A stretch of 39,500 nt of DNA. Source: Embleya sp040605455. GTDB taxonomy: Bacteria; Actinomycetota; Actinomycetes; Streptomycetales; Streptomycetaceae. Location: positions 1-39,500 of the forward strand of contig NZ_JBEXCV010000079.1 of the NCBI RefSeq assembly GCF_040605455.1, in the 5' to 3' direction. The translations under genes were made by a program, and so were the position numbers. Shown here one piece after another: positions 31,814 through 39,333 of this stretch. The notes beneath the pieces are model-generated. The model did no database searches and was not told where the DNA came from. It saw only the letters and a list, made by a program, of their open reading frames with translations. The stretch's first letter is position 1; the number at the start of each line of letters is the position of its first letter.

Positions 31814-32629
31814 TCAGGCGGCGGCGGTCCTGCGTCGGCGTCGACCGCTGCTTTCCAGGTAGCGGGCCAGACCGGAGAGGAGCATGCACATGCCGATGTA
31901 GATCGGCGCGATCACGATGACCACCGGGATGAACGGCAGGCTGTAGTCGAGGTTGGTGGCGATCTGCTTGCCGGCGTAGAGGAATTCCTCGTAGGAGATC
32001 AGGTAGCCCAGCGAGGTGTCCTTGAGCGTGACCACCAACTGGCTGATGATCGTGGGCAGCATGGTGCGGACCGCCTGTGGGATGAGGATGCTCACCATCA
32101 CCGTGGTCTTGCGCATGCCCAGCGCGTAGGCCGCCTCGCTCTGCCCCTTGGGGACCGCGTTGACACCGCCGCGGAAGACCTCGGCCAGGACCGATCCGTT
32201 GTACAGGGTCAGTCCGAAGATCAACGCCAGACGGGGTTCGACCTTCATCGCGATGAAGATGAAGAAGATCAGCACCAGCACCGGCATGGCCCGGAAGAAC
32301 TCCACCACCAGGCCCGACAGCCAGCGCACCACTCGGTGGTCGGAGAGTCGGCCGGCCGCGAACACGGCGCCGAAGGCCAGCGAGAGTGCCGCCGCCCACG
32401 CGAAGATCTGAAGGGTGTTCCTCAGGCCGCGCAGCAACAACTTTTGCACGCCCACGTATTCGAATGGTGCCCACTTGTCGTAGGCGAACTGGTCGGTGTC
32501 GAACAGCTTGTAGACCACCCACGCCAGCACACCCACCAACAGCACCGTGACGATCCAGCCGTAGGTGCGGTGCCGGGCCAGGGCCCTGGGCCCGGGGACG
32601 TCGTACAGCGCCGAACTCTCGGTACTCAT
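31814..32629 (-). CDS. gluD: Amino-acid ABC transporter permease (GluD-like)
   Basis: 271 residues. After an N-terminal helix (WIVTVLLVGVLAWVVYKLF) comes the polar-amino-acid permease domain with about five more helices and the EAA loop AYALGMRKTTVMVSILIPQA, which contacts the ATPase. NTLQIFAWAAALSLAFGAV and FRAMPVLVLIFFIF are typical of the His/Glu/Gln/Arg permease subfamily. ATG 32629 overlaps the gluC stop (ATGA), so the two permeases are co-translated. It forms the channel with GluC. The longer N-terminal region compared with GluC is usual for GluD. Confidence 0.9.
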   Translation of the reverse strand: MSTESSALYDVPGPRALARHRTYGWIVTVLLVGVLAWVVYKLFDTDQFAYDKWAPFEYVGVQKLLLRGLRNTLQIFAWAAALSLAFGAVFAAGRLSDHRVVRWLSGLVVEFFRAMPVLVLIFFIFIAMKVEPRLALIFGLTLYNGSVLAEVFRGGVNAVPKGQSEAAYALGMRKTTVMVSILIPQAVRTMLPTIISQLVVTLKDTSLGYLISYEEFLYAGKQIATNLDYSLPFIPVVIVIAPIYIGMCMLLSGLARYLESSGRRRRRTAAA

Positions 32630-33270
32630 CGGGCCACCTCCAGGCGCTTCTCCAGGAAGCGGAACAGGGCGCTGATGGACAGCGTGATGATCAGGTAGCC
32701 GACCGCGATCCACATGAACGTGACGACGATGTCGTAGCCGAGTTCGTTGAGCGTGCGGTACGTGCCCAGCAGTTCGACGACGCTGAACGAACCGGCGATC
32801 GCGGTGTTCTTGGCGAGCGCGATCAGCGTGCTGCCCACCGGCGGGATCACCGCGCGCAGCGCCTGCGGCAACACGATCAGGTCGAGCGTCTGGCCGAAGT
32901 TCATTCCCAGACTGCGGGCCGCCTCGCCCTGACCGACCGGCACCGTGTTGATCCCGGCGCGGACCGCCTCGCAGATGAACGCCGAGGTGTAGCAACCCAG
33001 GGAGAGCACCGCGAGGGTGAAGAACGGGAGCACTACGCCGAATCGCGGCAGACCCAGCACGACCGCGAAGAACAACAGGGTGAGCGGGGTGTTGCGGAGC
33101 ACGGTCACCCACGCGCCGCCGAGGATGCGCAGCGGCCGGACCGGGGAGACCCGGCATCCGGCCATCAGCACCCCGAGCACGAGTGCGATCGCCGAGGCGG
33201 CCAGGGTCAGTTCGACCGTACCCACGAAGCCCTTGCGGAACAGGGCGAAGTTGTCGAGCAGGACGTTCAT
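32626..33270 (-). CDS. gluC: Amino-acid ABC transporter permease (GluC-like)
   Basis: 214 residues with five helices. VELTLAASAIALVLGVLMAG, the RNTPLTLLFF segment and the EAA loop AARSLGMNFGQTLDLIVLPQ are those of glutamate/glutamine-type permeases. It starts at ATG 33270, 15 bases after the binding-protein stop, and ends in an ATGA overlap with gluD. It partners GluD in the membrane and is driven by GluA. Confidence 0.92.
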   Translation of the reverse strand: MNVLLDNFALFRKGFVGTVELTLAASAIALVLGVLMAGCRVSPVRPLRILGGAWVTVLRNTPLTLLFFAVVLGLPRFGVVLPFFTLAVLSLGCYTSAFICEAVRAGINTVPVGQGEAARSLGMNFGQTLDLIVLPQALRAVIPPVGSTLIALAKNTAIAGSFSVVELLGTYRTLNELGYDIVVTFMWIAVGYLIITLSISALFRFLEKRLEVAR

Positions 33271-33285
33271 CGTCGACGCCTTCCG

Positions 33286-34239
33286 CTAGTACCGGTCCAC
33301 CGGCGGCGGCTGCGGAGCCGGTACGCCGGAGAGGCCGAGGGTCGAGTCGTAGGCGCGTTTCCAGTCGCCGTTCTGTTCGTGCGCGACGATCGCGTCGTCG
33401 AGCGCGAGGCGGAAGTTGCGATCGCCGCGCGGCACGCCGATTCCGTACGGTTCCTTCGAGAACGGCACTCCGGCGAGCCGGAGTTGGTCGGGCACCTTCG
33501 CGGCGTAGCCCTTGAGGATGGTGTCGTCGGTGGTGACGGCGTCGACCTGGAGACTGATCAGGTTGTCCACGCAGACCGAATAGCTGTCGTAGGCGACGGC
33601 CGTGGCCTTGGGGTAGTCGGTGACCAGGCGCTGGTACGGGGTGGAGCCGGCGACCGAACAGACCTTCTTGCCGGCCAGGTCCTGCGGGCCGTTGATGTCC
33701 TTGTCGTTCTTGCGCACCAGCAACGCCTGACCGGCCATGTAGTACGGGCCGGCGAAGCCGACCAGCTTCTTGCGGTTGTCGTTGATCGTGTACGTCCCGA
33801 CGTAGTAGTCGACTTCGCCGTTCTGCAAGGAGGTCTCGCGGTTGGCGGAGGTGATCGTCTTGAACTCGATCCGGTCCGCCGGGAAGCCCAGTGACGCGGC
33901 CATCATCTTGGCGATCTCGATGTCGAAGCCCGAGTAGTAGCCGGTGGCCGGGTCCTGCTGGGCGACATACGGCTGGTCGGCCTTGGTGCCGACGATCAGT
34001 CGCCCGCGCGACTTGGCCGCGCGGAAGGTGGGCGAGTCGAGGGTGACGTCGGTGGCGACCTGATAGGACGGCAGGTCCTTGGCCTTGGGGCCCTTGGGCG
34101 GGGGAGTGCCGGACTTGCCGCACGCGGCCAGCAGCAGGGTGGCGAGGAGGAGGGCGAGCAGGGCCGCGGTCTGTGGTGTGTTGCGGAGGGCGACGGGAGT
34201 GGTGCGGGCGCGGGTTCGAGTGCGGGTGCGGGTGCGCAT
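33286..34239 (-). CDS. gluB: Glutamate-type ABC substrate-binding lipoprotein (GluB-like)
   Basis: 317 residues from ATG 34239. The N-terminus is a run of Arg-Thr pairs (MRTRTRTRTRARTT) encoded by a short GC-rich tandem repeat, then a signal peptide ending in the lipobox LLLAACG. The SBP_bac_3 domain follows: RGRLIVGTKADQPYVAQQDP, GFDIEIAKMMAASLG, KTITSANRETSLQNGEVDYY and AGSTPYQRLVTDYP. The family binds acidic or polar amino acids outside the membrane and delivers them to GluC/GluD. Its size is normal. The (RT)n start is unusually regular. Confidence 0.92.
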   Translation of the reverse strand: MRTRTRTRTRARTTPVALRNTPQTAALLALLLATLLLAACGKSGTPPPKGPKAKDLPSYQVATDVTLDSPTFRAAKSRGRLIVGTKADQPYVAQQDPATGYYSGFDIEIAKMMAASLGFPADRIEFKTITSANRETSLQNGEVDYYVGTYTINDNRKKLVGFAGPYYMAGQALLVRKNDKDINGPQDLAGKKVCSVAGSTPYQRLVTDYPKATAVAYDSYSVCVDNLISLQVDAVTTDDTILKGYAAKVPDQLRLAGVPFSKEPYGIGVPRGDRNFRLALDDAIVAHEQNGDWKRAYDSTLGLSGVPAPQPPPVDRY

Positions 34240-34252
34240 GTGCGATCCCCCG

Positions 34253-34999
34253 TCAGTGCTTGAGGATCTTGGACAGGAAGTCCTTGGCCCGGTCGGTCTC
34301 CGGGTGGTCGAAGAAGTCCTCGGGCCTGCGCGACTCCATGATCCGACCGTCCGCCATGAACACCACACGATTGGCCGCCGAGCGGGCGAAGCCCATTTCG
34401 TGGGTGACCACGACCATCGTCATGCCCTCGACCGCGAGCGTGCGCATGACTTCCAGGACCTCGTTGATCATCTCCGGGTCGAGCGCGGAGGTCGGCTCGT
34501 CGAAGAGCATCACCTTGGGGTCCATCGCCAACGATCGGGCGATGGCGACCCGCTGTTGCTGACCGCCGGAGAGCTGCGCCGGATACTTGGGTGCCTGGTC
34601 GGCCAGGCCGACCCGGTCCAGGAGTTCGCGCGCCTTCTTGTCCGCCTCCGCCTTGCTGCGCTTGCGTACCTTGATCTGTGCCAGAGTCAGGTTCTCCAGC
34701 ACGGTCTTGTGCGCGAAGAGGTTGAACGACTGGAACACCATGCCGACTTCGGAACGCAGCCGGGCCAGTCCGCGACCCTCGGCGGGCAACGGCCGGCCGT
34801 CGATGGTGATGCTGCCGGAGTCGATCGTCTCCAAACGGTTGATCGTGCGGCACAGCGTCGACTTGCCGGAGCCGGAGGGGCCGATCAGGACGACCACCTC
34901 GTTGCGCGACACCGTCAGGTCGATGTCGCGCAATACGTGCAGCGACCCGAAGTGCTTGTTCACGCCGGAGAGGACAACGAGTGGGTCTTCCGAGGTCAC
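34253..34999 (-). CDS. gluA: Amino-acid ABC transporter ATPase (GluA-like)
   Basis: 248 residues from GTG 34999, beginning MTSEDPLVVLSGVNKHFG. GTG 35023 would add eight residues. The ATPase motifs are complete: Walker A GPSGSGKST, Q-loop MVFQSFNLF, signature LSGGQQQR, Walker B VMLFDEP, D-loop SALD and switch His in VVVTHEMGF. The class is the PAAT ATPase that powers polar amino-acid uptake. First gene of the glu operon, ending 13 bases before gluB. The order A-B-C-D matches the corynebacterial and streptomycete gluABCD locus. Confidence 0.93.
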   Translation of the reverse strand: MTSEDPLVVLSGVNKHFGSLHVLRDIDLTVSRNEVVVLIGPSGSGKSTLCRTINRLETIDSGSITIDGRPLPAEGRGLARLRSEVGMVFQSFNLFAHKTVLENLTLAQIKVRKRSKAEADKKARELLDRVGLADQAPKYPAQLSGGQQQRVAIARSLAMDPKVMLFDEPTSALDPEMINEVLEVMRTLAVEGMTMVVVTHEMGFARSAANRVVFMADGRIMESRRPEDFFDHPETDRAKDFLSKILKH

Positions 35000-35311
35000 A
35001 GGTATCCGACTCGCCTTCGACACGGGGGCAGGGGCCGCGTGCAAGCGCACGTGCCCGGTGCATGGACCCCGGCGGATCGATTCAGTCGCGTCGGCGCCGC
35101 CAACCCCCCTAACGGCCGATAGAGTCCCCTCGCGCGGGTGACACGTGCACGGTCGGCGGTCGGCGGTCGGCCGGGCGCCCGGACGGTCGGGCGTGCGGGT
35201 ACGGGTGCGTGCATTCGGGCGCGTGACCGGGCCGGTGTGCGGACCGGTGCGCCGGTCTCGCGCCGGCGGGCGTGGGTTCGGACGGAGCGGGTCGAGTCGA
35301 GGGAGTCGTCG
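35000..35311. other. Divergent upstream region of the glu operon
   Basis: Contains the promoter of gluABCD (-) and of the antitoxin-like gene (+). A short run of CGGTCGG words lies at about 35150-35200, and GTGCGGGTACGGGTGCGTGC-like text follows. An AT-richer TAACGGCCGATAGAG at 35110-35124 may belong to a promoter. No gene or clear operator seen. Confidence 0.4.
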
Positions 35312-35518
35312 ATGGCCAAGGTCAACATCAGTCTGGACGCGAACGTCGTGATCGAGGTCATGGTCCTGTCCGGCGTGCGCAACGCCCAGGACGCGATCGA
35401 GGCGATCGTGCTCGACTACATCGCACGCGGCCACCGCACCGAGGCACTGACCGGCAACGTCGAGGACCATCGGCGCACGGTCGAGGAGCGCGAGCAGCGC
35501 AATCCCGTCATCGAGTAG
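35312..35518 (+). CDS. VapB/DUF2191-like antitoxin, no toxin partner seen
   Basis: 68 residues from ATG 35312 with GGGAG 7 bases upstream. VNISLDANVVIEVMVLSGVR NA then a helix DAIEAIVLDYIAR resembles the ribbon-helix-helix-type start of VapB-like antitoxins (KTxISLDxxLxxEAMxLTG, then a helix). The C-terminus is acidic and probably disordered (EDHRRTVEEREQRNPVIE), as expected for a toxin-binding tail. The gene that follows encodes a membrane protein, and no PIN-domain toxin is near. It may be an orphan antitoxin or act on a remote toxin. Confidence 0.62.
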   Translation: MAKVNISLDANVVIEVMVLSGVRNAQDAIEAIVLDYIARGHRTEALTGNVEDHRRTVEEREQRNPVIE

Positions 35519-35736
35519 CGGGCCCGGGCCCCCGGTGCGTACTTGCGTCCGGCCCGGTCGGATTTCGGCGGGTCGTCACGCGGCTCGTCACGTTGTTTGT
35601 CACGCGGCTTGTCATGTGTCGCGGTCGCATTGTCCCGAGCCGCTGTACGGGGCCCGAGGGCACTGCGCGAGAATGGTTGGTGACACGTGCGACACGGAGC
35701 CACGGGTCGGGCCGGTGGGGGACGAGGTGCATACGC

Positions 35737-36123
35737 ATGCGGTTGTGGCTGTCCTATTTCGCGTTCATGACCTCGGTGGGCCTGACCAACCGTACGAGCG
35801 ACATCTGGCGCAGCGCGCGTGTGACCGACGACATCGTGTCGGCGTGCCGCGCGTTGCCGCTGGGTGACCCGGCTCGGCGCGGGTTGGTTCGGGCGATGGG
35901 GCTGGTGGCGATCCAGATGTGGTGCGTGTCCATCGTGATCGCGGTGTCGCCGTGGTTCGCGGCGGACGACGAGAGCCCGGCGGCGTTCTGGGGCTATCTG
36001 TCGATGGTCGCGGTCGTGGTCCTGCTGGCCGTCGCGGTGATCGAGGCGACGGTGATCCTGTACAACCGGCCACGCAACCTGGTCGCGCCGCACATGCGGG
36101 CGGAGCGCGGCATACTCCGCTGA
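35737..36123 (+). CDS. Small two-helix membrane protein
   Basis: 128 residues from ATG 35737, with GAGG about 9 bases upstream. Two hydrophobic helices (about residues 54-72 and 84-105) enclose a short acidic loop; the N-terminus has a weaker hydrophobic start (MRLWLSYFAFMTSVG). I do not recognise a family. The upstream region 35576-35620 holds repeated GTCACGCGGCT/GTCACG words that could be protein-binding sites. Confidence 0.6.
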   Translation: MRLWLSYFAFMTSVGLTNRTSDIWRSARVTDDIVSACRALPLGDPARRGLVRAMGLVAIQMWCVSIVIAVSPWFAADDESPAAFWGYLSMVAVVVLLAVAVIEATVILYNRPRNLVAPHMRAERGILR

Positions 36124-36268
36124 CGGCGCGGAGCGCGTCCGGGGACGAGGGCCGGCGCGCAGCCGCCGCCTTTCTCGCGATCTCGACGTAGGGCGGACGG
36201 GGCGGGGCGAGGCGAGGCACGCGGTGACCCGTGGCGGGAGCTCCGACCGGGTACGAAAGACTGCGCAC

Positions 36269-36610
36269 ATGACGATCACATCGGTGACAGTGCGTCGACA
36301 CGTACCGGACTTGGACGCGGCGATCGTGTTCTACGAGCGGCTGAGCGGTGAACCGGCGGCCCGATTCGCCTTCGCCGGGCTGGAGTTGGCCTCCACCGGG
36401 CCGTTCCTGGTGTTCACCGGACCGGACGAGGTGGCGGCCCGCTTCGCCGGGGTGGCCGCCACCCTCGGCGTCGAGGACCTGGACGCGACAGTCGCCGACC
36501 TGATCGCCCACGGCGCCACGTCGATCGCCCCGCCGACGGCCACGCCCAACGGACGCCGCGCGGTCCTGCGGCACCCGGACGGCGGGGTCTTCGAATACGT
36601 CGGCATCTGA
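36269..36610 (+). CDS. VOC-family protein
   Basis: 113 residues from ATG 36269. The sequence TVRRHVPDLDAAIVFYERLS GE, GLELASTGPFLVFTGP and the second-half DLIAHGATSIAPPTATPNGR then RHPDGGVFEYVG are typical of one VOC domain. The second conserved acidic ligand position is FEYVG, but the first His ligand is not clear. Function cannot be assigned beyond metal-dependent small-molecule chemistry or resistance. A strong terminator follows immediately. Confidence 0.85.
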   Translation: MTITSVTVRRHVPDLDAAIVFYERLSGEPAARFAFAGLELASTGPFLVFTGPDEVAARFAGVAATLGVEDLDATVADLIAHGATSIAPPTATPNGRRAVLRHPDGGVFEYVGI

Positions 36611-36623
36611 GCGACCGCGCCGG

Positions 36624-36661
36624 GATCGGGGCCGCCGTCGGGTTCGACGGCGGCCCCGATC
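36624..36661 (+). terminator. Perfect 17-bp terminator hairpin
   Basis: GATCGGGGCCGCCGTCG (36624-36640) and CGACGGCGGCCCCGATC (36645-36661) pair without mismatch around the loop GGTT. It begins 14 bases after the VOC stop. Confidence 0.93.
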
Positions 36662-36932
36662 TCTGTCAGCTGCCGGCGACGAGCTGCGCCGGGCCGAACG
36701 CGTTGCCGTCGGCGTCCGGAGGAGGACGTACCTGACCTCCGTCACATCGGGCCCTGCGGGCGCTTGCGTCGAAGACGAAGACGCCTTGCTGTCCGGCGTA
36801 CTTGCCACCGCCCGGCACGACGACACTTGGCGCGGCCAACAGGTTGTAGTGAGTGATGGCACATCGTGAGGGTGGTGCGGAAAATGCGTGGCCCGGCGGT
36901 CGGAGTGCCTGACAACGTGGCTCGGCATGGTG
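36662..36932. other. Intergenic region with a possible coding remnant on the minus strand
   Basis: On the minus strand the text PSVVVPGGGKYAGQQGVFVF then DADGNAFGPAQLVAGS (about 36840 down to 36666) reads like a protein end without a start. It may be a relic, or the end of an unrecognised short gene. On the plus strand the region leads into the DUF4291 gene; no clear promoter seen. Confidence 0.3.
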
Positions 36933-37484
36933 ATGCTGCGGCAGATTCGGGCCGACTTCGATGCCACTTCGTTGGTGGTGTACCAGGCATATGCGCCGGC
37001 CATCGCCGAACCGGCTTTGCGGGAGGGGCGGTTCGTGGCGCCGTTCTCGTTCGGGCGGATGACGTGGGTCAAGCCGTCGTTCTGCTGGTTGATGCACCGC
37101 AGTGACTGGGGCCGGAAGGCGGGCCAGGAGCGGGTGTTGGCCGTGCGGATCAGCCGGGCGGGGTTCGAGCACGCGCTCGGGCGGGCGGTGTCGACCGAGG
37201 GATCGGTGGCGGGCGCCGCGGTGCACGTGCAGTGGGATCCGGAACGGTCGTTGCGTGGCGCGGCGTTGAACCACTACAGCATCCAGGTCGGGATCGGGCG
37301 CGACTTGATTCGTACCTTCAACGACGAGTGGATCGTCGGCATCACCGATCTGACGCCGTTGGTGCGGCGGGTGGCCGGACTGCTCAAGGATGGGCGGGCG
37401 GCTCAGGCCCAGCGGTTGTTGCCGGCGGAGAAGCCGTATCCGCTGCCTGCGCCTCTTGCGCGTCGGGTCGGCGTGGACGGCTGA
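36933..37484 (+). CDS. DUF4291 protein
   Basis: From ATG 36933 the protein has 183 residues and begins MLRQIRADFDATSLVVYQAY, the usual beginning of DUF4291. The family core continues PFSFGRMTWVKPSFCWLMHR SDWG, QERVLAVRISRAGFEHAL and ends with a region NDEWIVGITDLTPLV. The frame extends upstream to GTG 36888 (15 more residues), and in-frame ATG 36927 and GTG 36930 also lie next to the chosen start; none has a clear Shine-Dalgarno. The function of DUF4291 is unknown; RNA-linked or nucleic-acid roles have been suspected but I cannot support one here. Confidence 0.85.
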   Translation: MLRQIRADFDATSLVVYQAYAPAIAEPALREGRFVAPFSFGRMTWVKPSFCWLMHRSDWGRKAGQERVLAVRISRAGFEHALGRAVSTEGSVAGAAVHVQWDPERSLRGAALNHYSIQVGIGRDLIRTFNDEWIVGITDLTPLVRRVAGLLKDGRAAQAQRLLPAEKPYPLPAPLARRVGVDG

Positions 37485-37720
37485 GGGGGCTTTTGGGCCT
37501 CGGGCCTCGGGTTCAGGGCTGCGGGATTTCGGGTGCCTCGGGGTGGCGGGCCGTTGGCTGTTCGGGCACTGGTGTCCCGGGTGTCGCCGGCCGCTGGTTG
37601 GACCGGCCGGCGGTACGGGGAGCGAGCCGCTGGGAGTTGGTGATGGTGAAGCGGGAGTGGCTGCGAACCGGACGGGCCCGGGTACGCGGTGGCCCGAGGT
37701 GCGCGCGTAGCTGGAGGGCG
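37485..37720. other. Convergent intergenic region
   Basis: About 235 GC-rich bases between the DUF4291 gene (+) and the SDR gene (-). It has repeated CCTCGGG-type words but no clear hairpin and no gene. Confidence 0.4.
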
Positions 37721-38512
37721 TCAGGCGTGGGTTCCGCCGTCTACCCGGATTTCGGTCCCGGTGATGAAGGCGCCGTCGTCGGAGGCAAGCATGGCGATGA
37801 CGCCCGCGATGGCGTCGGGGCCGGCCATCGGGGCGCCGCCGGATTCCAGTTCGGTGGCCAGGATGGGGGAGAGCTTGGCGAACAGCTCCCAGTCGGTGTC
37901 CGCCGGAAGGTAGCCCGAAGTCGCGTCGGTGATACCGGACTTGATGCTGCCCGGGGCGACGTTGACGGCACGCAGACCCTGCTTGCCGTATTCGAGGGCG
38001 AGGGCGTGCGTGAAGGACTGGATGCCGCCCTTGCTGGCCGCGTAAGCCGCCATGTACGGGTGGGCGAAGGCCGCCGAGGTCGAGCTGAAGTTGACCACGA
38101 CGCCGTTGCCGGTGGCCAGGAGGGCGGGCAGTGCCTCGCGCGTCACCAGGAACGTGCCGGTGAGGTTGACCGTGATGATCCGGTTCCACAGGTCGAGCGA
38201 GGTCAGGTGGGTGTGTTCGGCGCGCAGGATGCCGGCGGCGTTGACCAGGACGTCGAGGCCGCCGAGTTCGGCTACGGCGGTACGGACGCCTTCGGCTACG
38301 GAGGTCTCGTCGGCGATGTCGACGATGAGGGTGGTGAGGCGCTCCGCGGTGCCTTCCGTCGTGGCGAGTTCGCGGGTGTCGGCGAGGCCGTCGGCGACCA
38401 CGTCGGCCGCGACGACCCGGCCGCCTTCGCGGAGCAACCGCAGGGCCGTCGCCTGGCCGATGCCGGAGCCGGCGCCGGTGACCAGGACGCGGCGGGTGTC
38501 GAAGCGGTTCAT
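37721..38512 (-). CDS. Classical SDR-family oxidoreductase
   Basis: 263 residues from ATG 38512 (GAAGG, 7-base spacer). Glycine motif TGAGSGIG (15-22), NNAG variant VNAAG (about 89), active-site Ser in NFSSTSAA (about 142) and YAASK (Tyr near 154, Lys near 158); the C-terminus has the PGxIxS motif VAPGSIKSG. All catalytic residues are present, so an NAD(P)-dependent alcohol or ketone reductase is expected. It is divergent from a TetR gene with a palindromic operator between them, so TetR likely represses it. Confidence 0.93.
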   Translation of the reverse strand: MNRFDTRRVLVTGAGSGIGQATALRLLREGGRVVAADVVADGLADTRELATTEGTAERLTTLIVDIADETSVAEGVRTAVAELGGLDVLVNAAGILRAEHTHLTSLDLWNRIITVNLTGTFLVTREALPALLATGNGVVVNFSSTSAAFAHPYMAAYAASKGGIQSFTHALALEYGKQGLRAVNVAPGSIKSGITDATSGYLPADTDWELFAKLSPILATELESGGAPMAGPDAIAGVIAMLASDDGAFITGTEIRVDGGTHA

Positions 38513-38555
38513 GCGAATGCCTTCTTTCCGGGCGGGTGGTTGGTTCCCCCGTTCT

Positions 38556-38577
38556 TGCACGTTACGCCTAACGTGCA
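38556..38577. promoter_or_regulatory. TetR-type operator palindrome
   Basis: TGCACGTTA (38556-38564) and TAACGTGCA (38569-38577) form a perfect 9-bp inverted repeat with a CGCC centre. It lies between the divergent SDR and TetR genes, 44 bases from the SDR start and 42 from the TetR start. A TetR dimer bound here could control both. Confidence 0.85.
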
Positions 38578-38606
38578 CGTTGTGCCATCAATTCATCGGG
38601 CGGCAT

Positions 38607-38612
38607 TAGACT
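38607..38612 (+). promoter_or_regulatory. -10-like box of tetR, possibly leaderless
   Basis: TAGACT ends 6 bases before the TetR ATG at 38619. If this is the -10 box, transcription would begin at or next to the ATG, giving a leaderless mRNA, which is common in actinomycetes. A matching -35 at the right spacing is not obvious. Confidence 0.4.
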
Positions 38613-38618
38613 GGACGG

Positions 38619-39320
38619 ATGGATGCTGCTTCGGTCGGTACGGATTCGGTTGGTTCGGACCAGGTGCCTCGTGCGGCTCGCCGTGGGGGGTCTGCCCGAG
38701 TCGGGCGGCCTTCGTTGACGGAGCGGCGGAAGGCCGATACCCGGACCGAGGTGTCACGGGCGGCGATCCGGCTGTTCGCGGAGCGTGGGTTCGACGAGAC
38801 GACCGTGGAGGACATCGCGGAGGCATCCGGAATGGCGCTGCGGACCTTCTACCGCTACTTCCGGAGCAAGGAGGAGACCGTCGCGCCGGTGCTGTCGGCC
38901 GGGATCGCGGACTGGGTGGAGCGGCTGGCGGCGTGTGACCCGGCGGTCGGGCTGCTGGAGGCGATGACCACCAGTTATCGCGCGGCGATGCGGCATGCGC
39001 GGGAGGTGGACGGGGTCGACGACGAGCAATTGCGGGTCGTGCTGCGGACCGCGGACGGGCATCCGGCGTTGCGGGCGGTGTGGTTGGGGGTGCACCACGA
39101 CTGCGAGGAGCGGTTGCGGCCGGTGATTGCGGCGCGGGTGGGCGTGGGGGTGGACGGCTTGGCGGGGGACGGGTTGGCGGTGGACCTGGCGGCGGGAGCG
39201 GCGAACGTTGCGGTTCGTGTGGCGATGCGGCGGTGGGCGCTGGAGGGGAGGGGTGACGCTGCGGATCGGGTGGCCGATGCCTTATTGCGGGTCGCCGAGG
39301 GGGGCCTTTTGCGCACGTGA
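38619..39320 (+). CDS. TetR-family transcriptional regulator
   Basis: 233 residues from ATG 38619. A 30-residue Ser/Gly/Arg lead precedes the TetR_N helix-turn-helix: RTEVSRAAIRLFAERGFDET, TVEDIAEASGMALRTFYRYF, SKEE. The rest is a helical ligand-binding domain of about 150 residues, rich in Ala/Val/Gly, not placed in a subfamily (C-terminal part resembles the acyl-CoA-type members). It is divergent from the SDR gene with a perfect palindrome in between, which predicts auto- and SDR repression released by a small ligand. The dispersed repeat array begins 13 bases after its stop. Confidence 0.92.
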   Translation: MDAASVGTDSVGSDQVPRAARRGGSARVGRPSLTERRKADTRTEVSRAAIRLFAERGFDETTVEDIAEASGMALRTFYRYFRSKEETVAPVLSAGIADWVERLAACDPAVGLLEAMTTSYRAAMRHAREVDGVDDEQLRVVLRTADGHPALRAVWLGVHHDCEERLRPVIAARVGVGVDGLAGDGLAVDLAAGAANVAVRVAMRRWALEGRGDAADRVADALLRVAEGGLLRT

Positions 39321-39333
39321 GGGTGGGGGGTTT

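Noticed and set aside
31814..34123. A minus-strand frame running through gluB, gluC and gluD.
   Set aside because: Only its last part is real (gluD from 32629). The earlier part is out of frame in gluB and gluC.
36666..38189. A 507-codon minus-strand frame.
   Set aside because: It lies antisense to the DUF4291 gene and out of frame in the SDR gene. Only its last 60 codons look protein-like, and these are noted as a possible relic.
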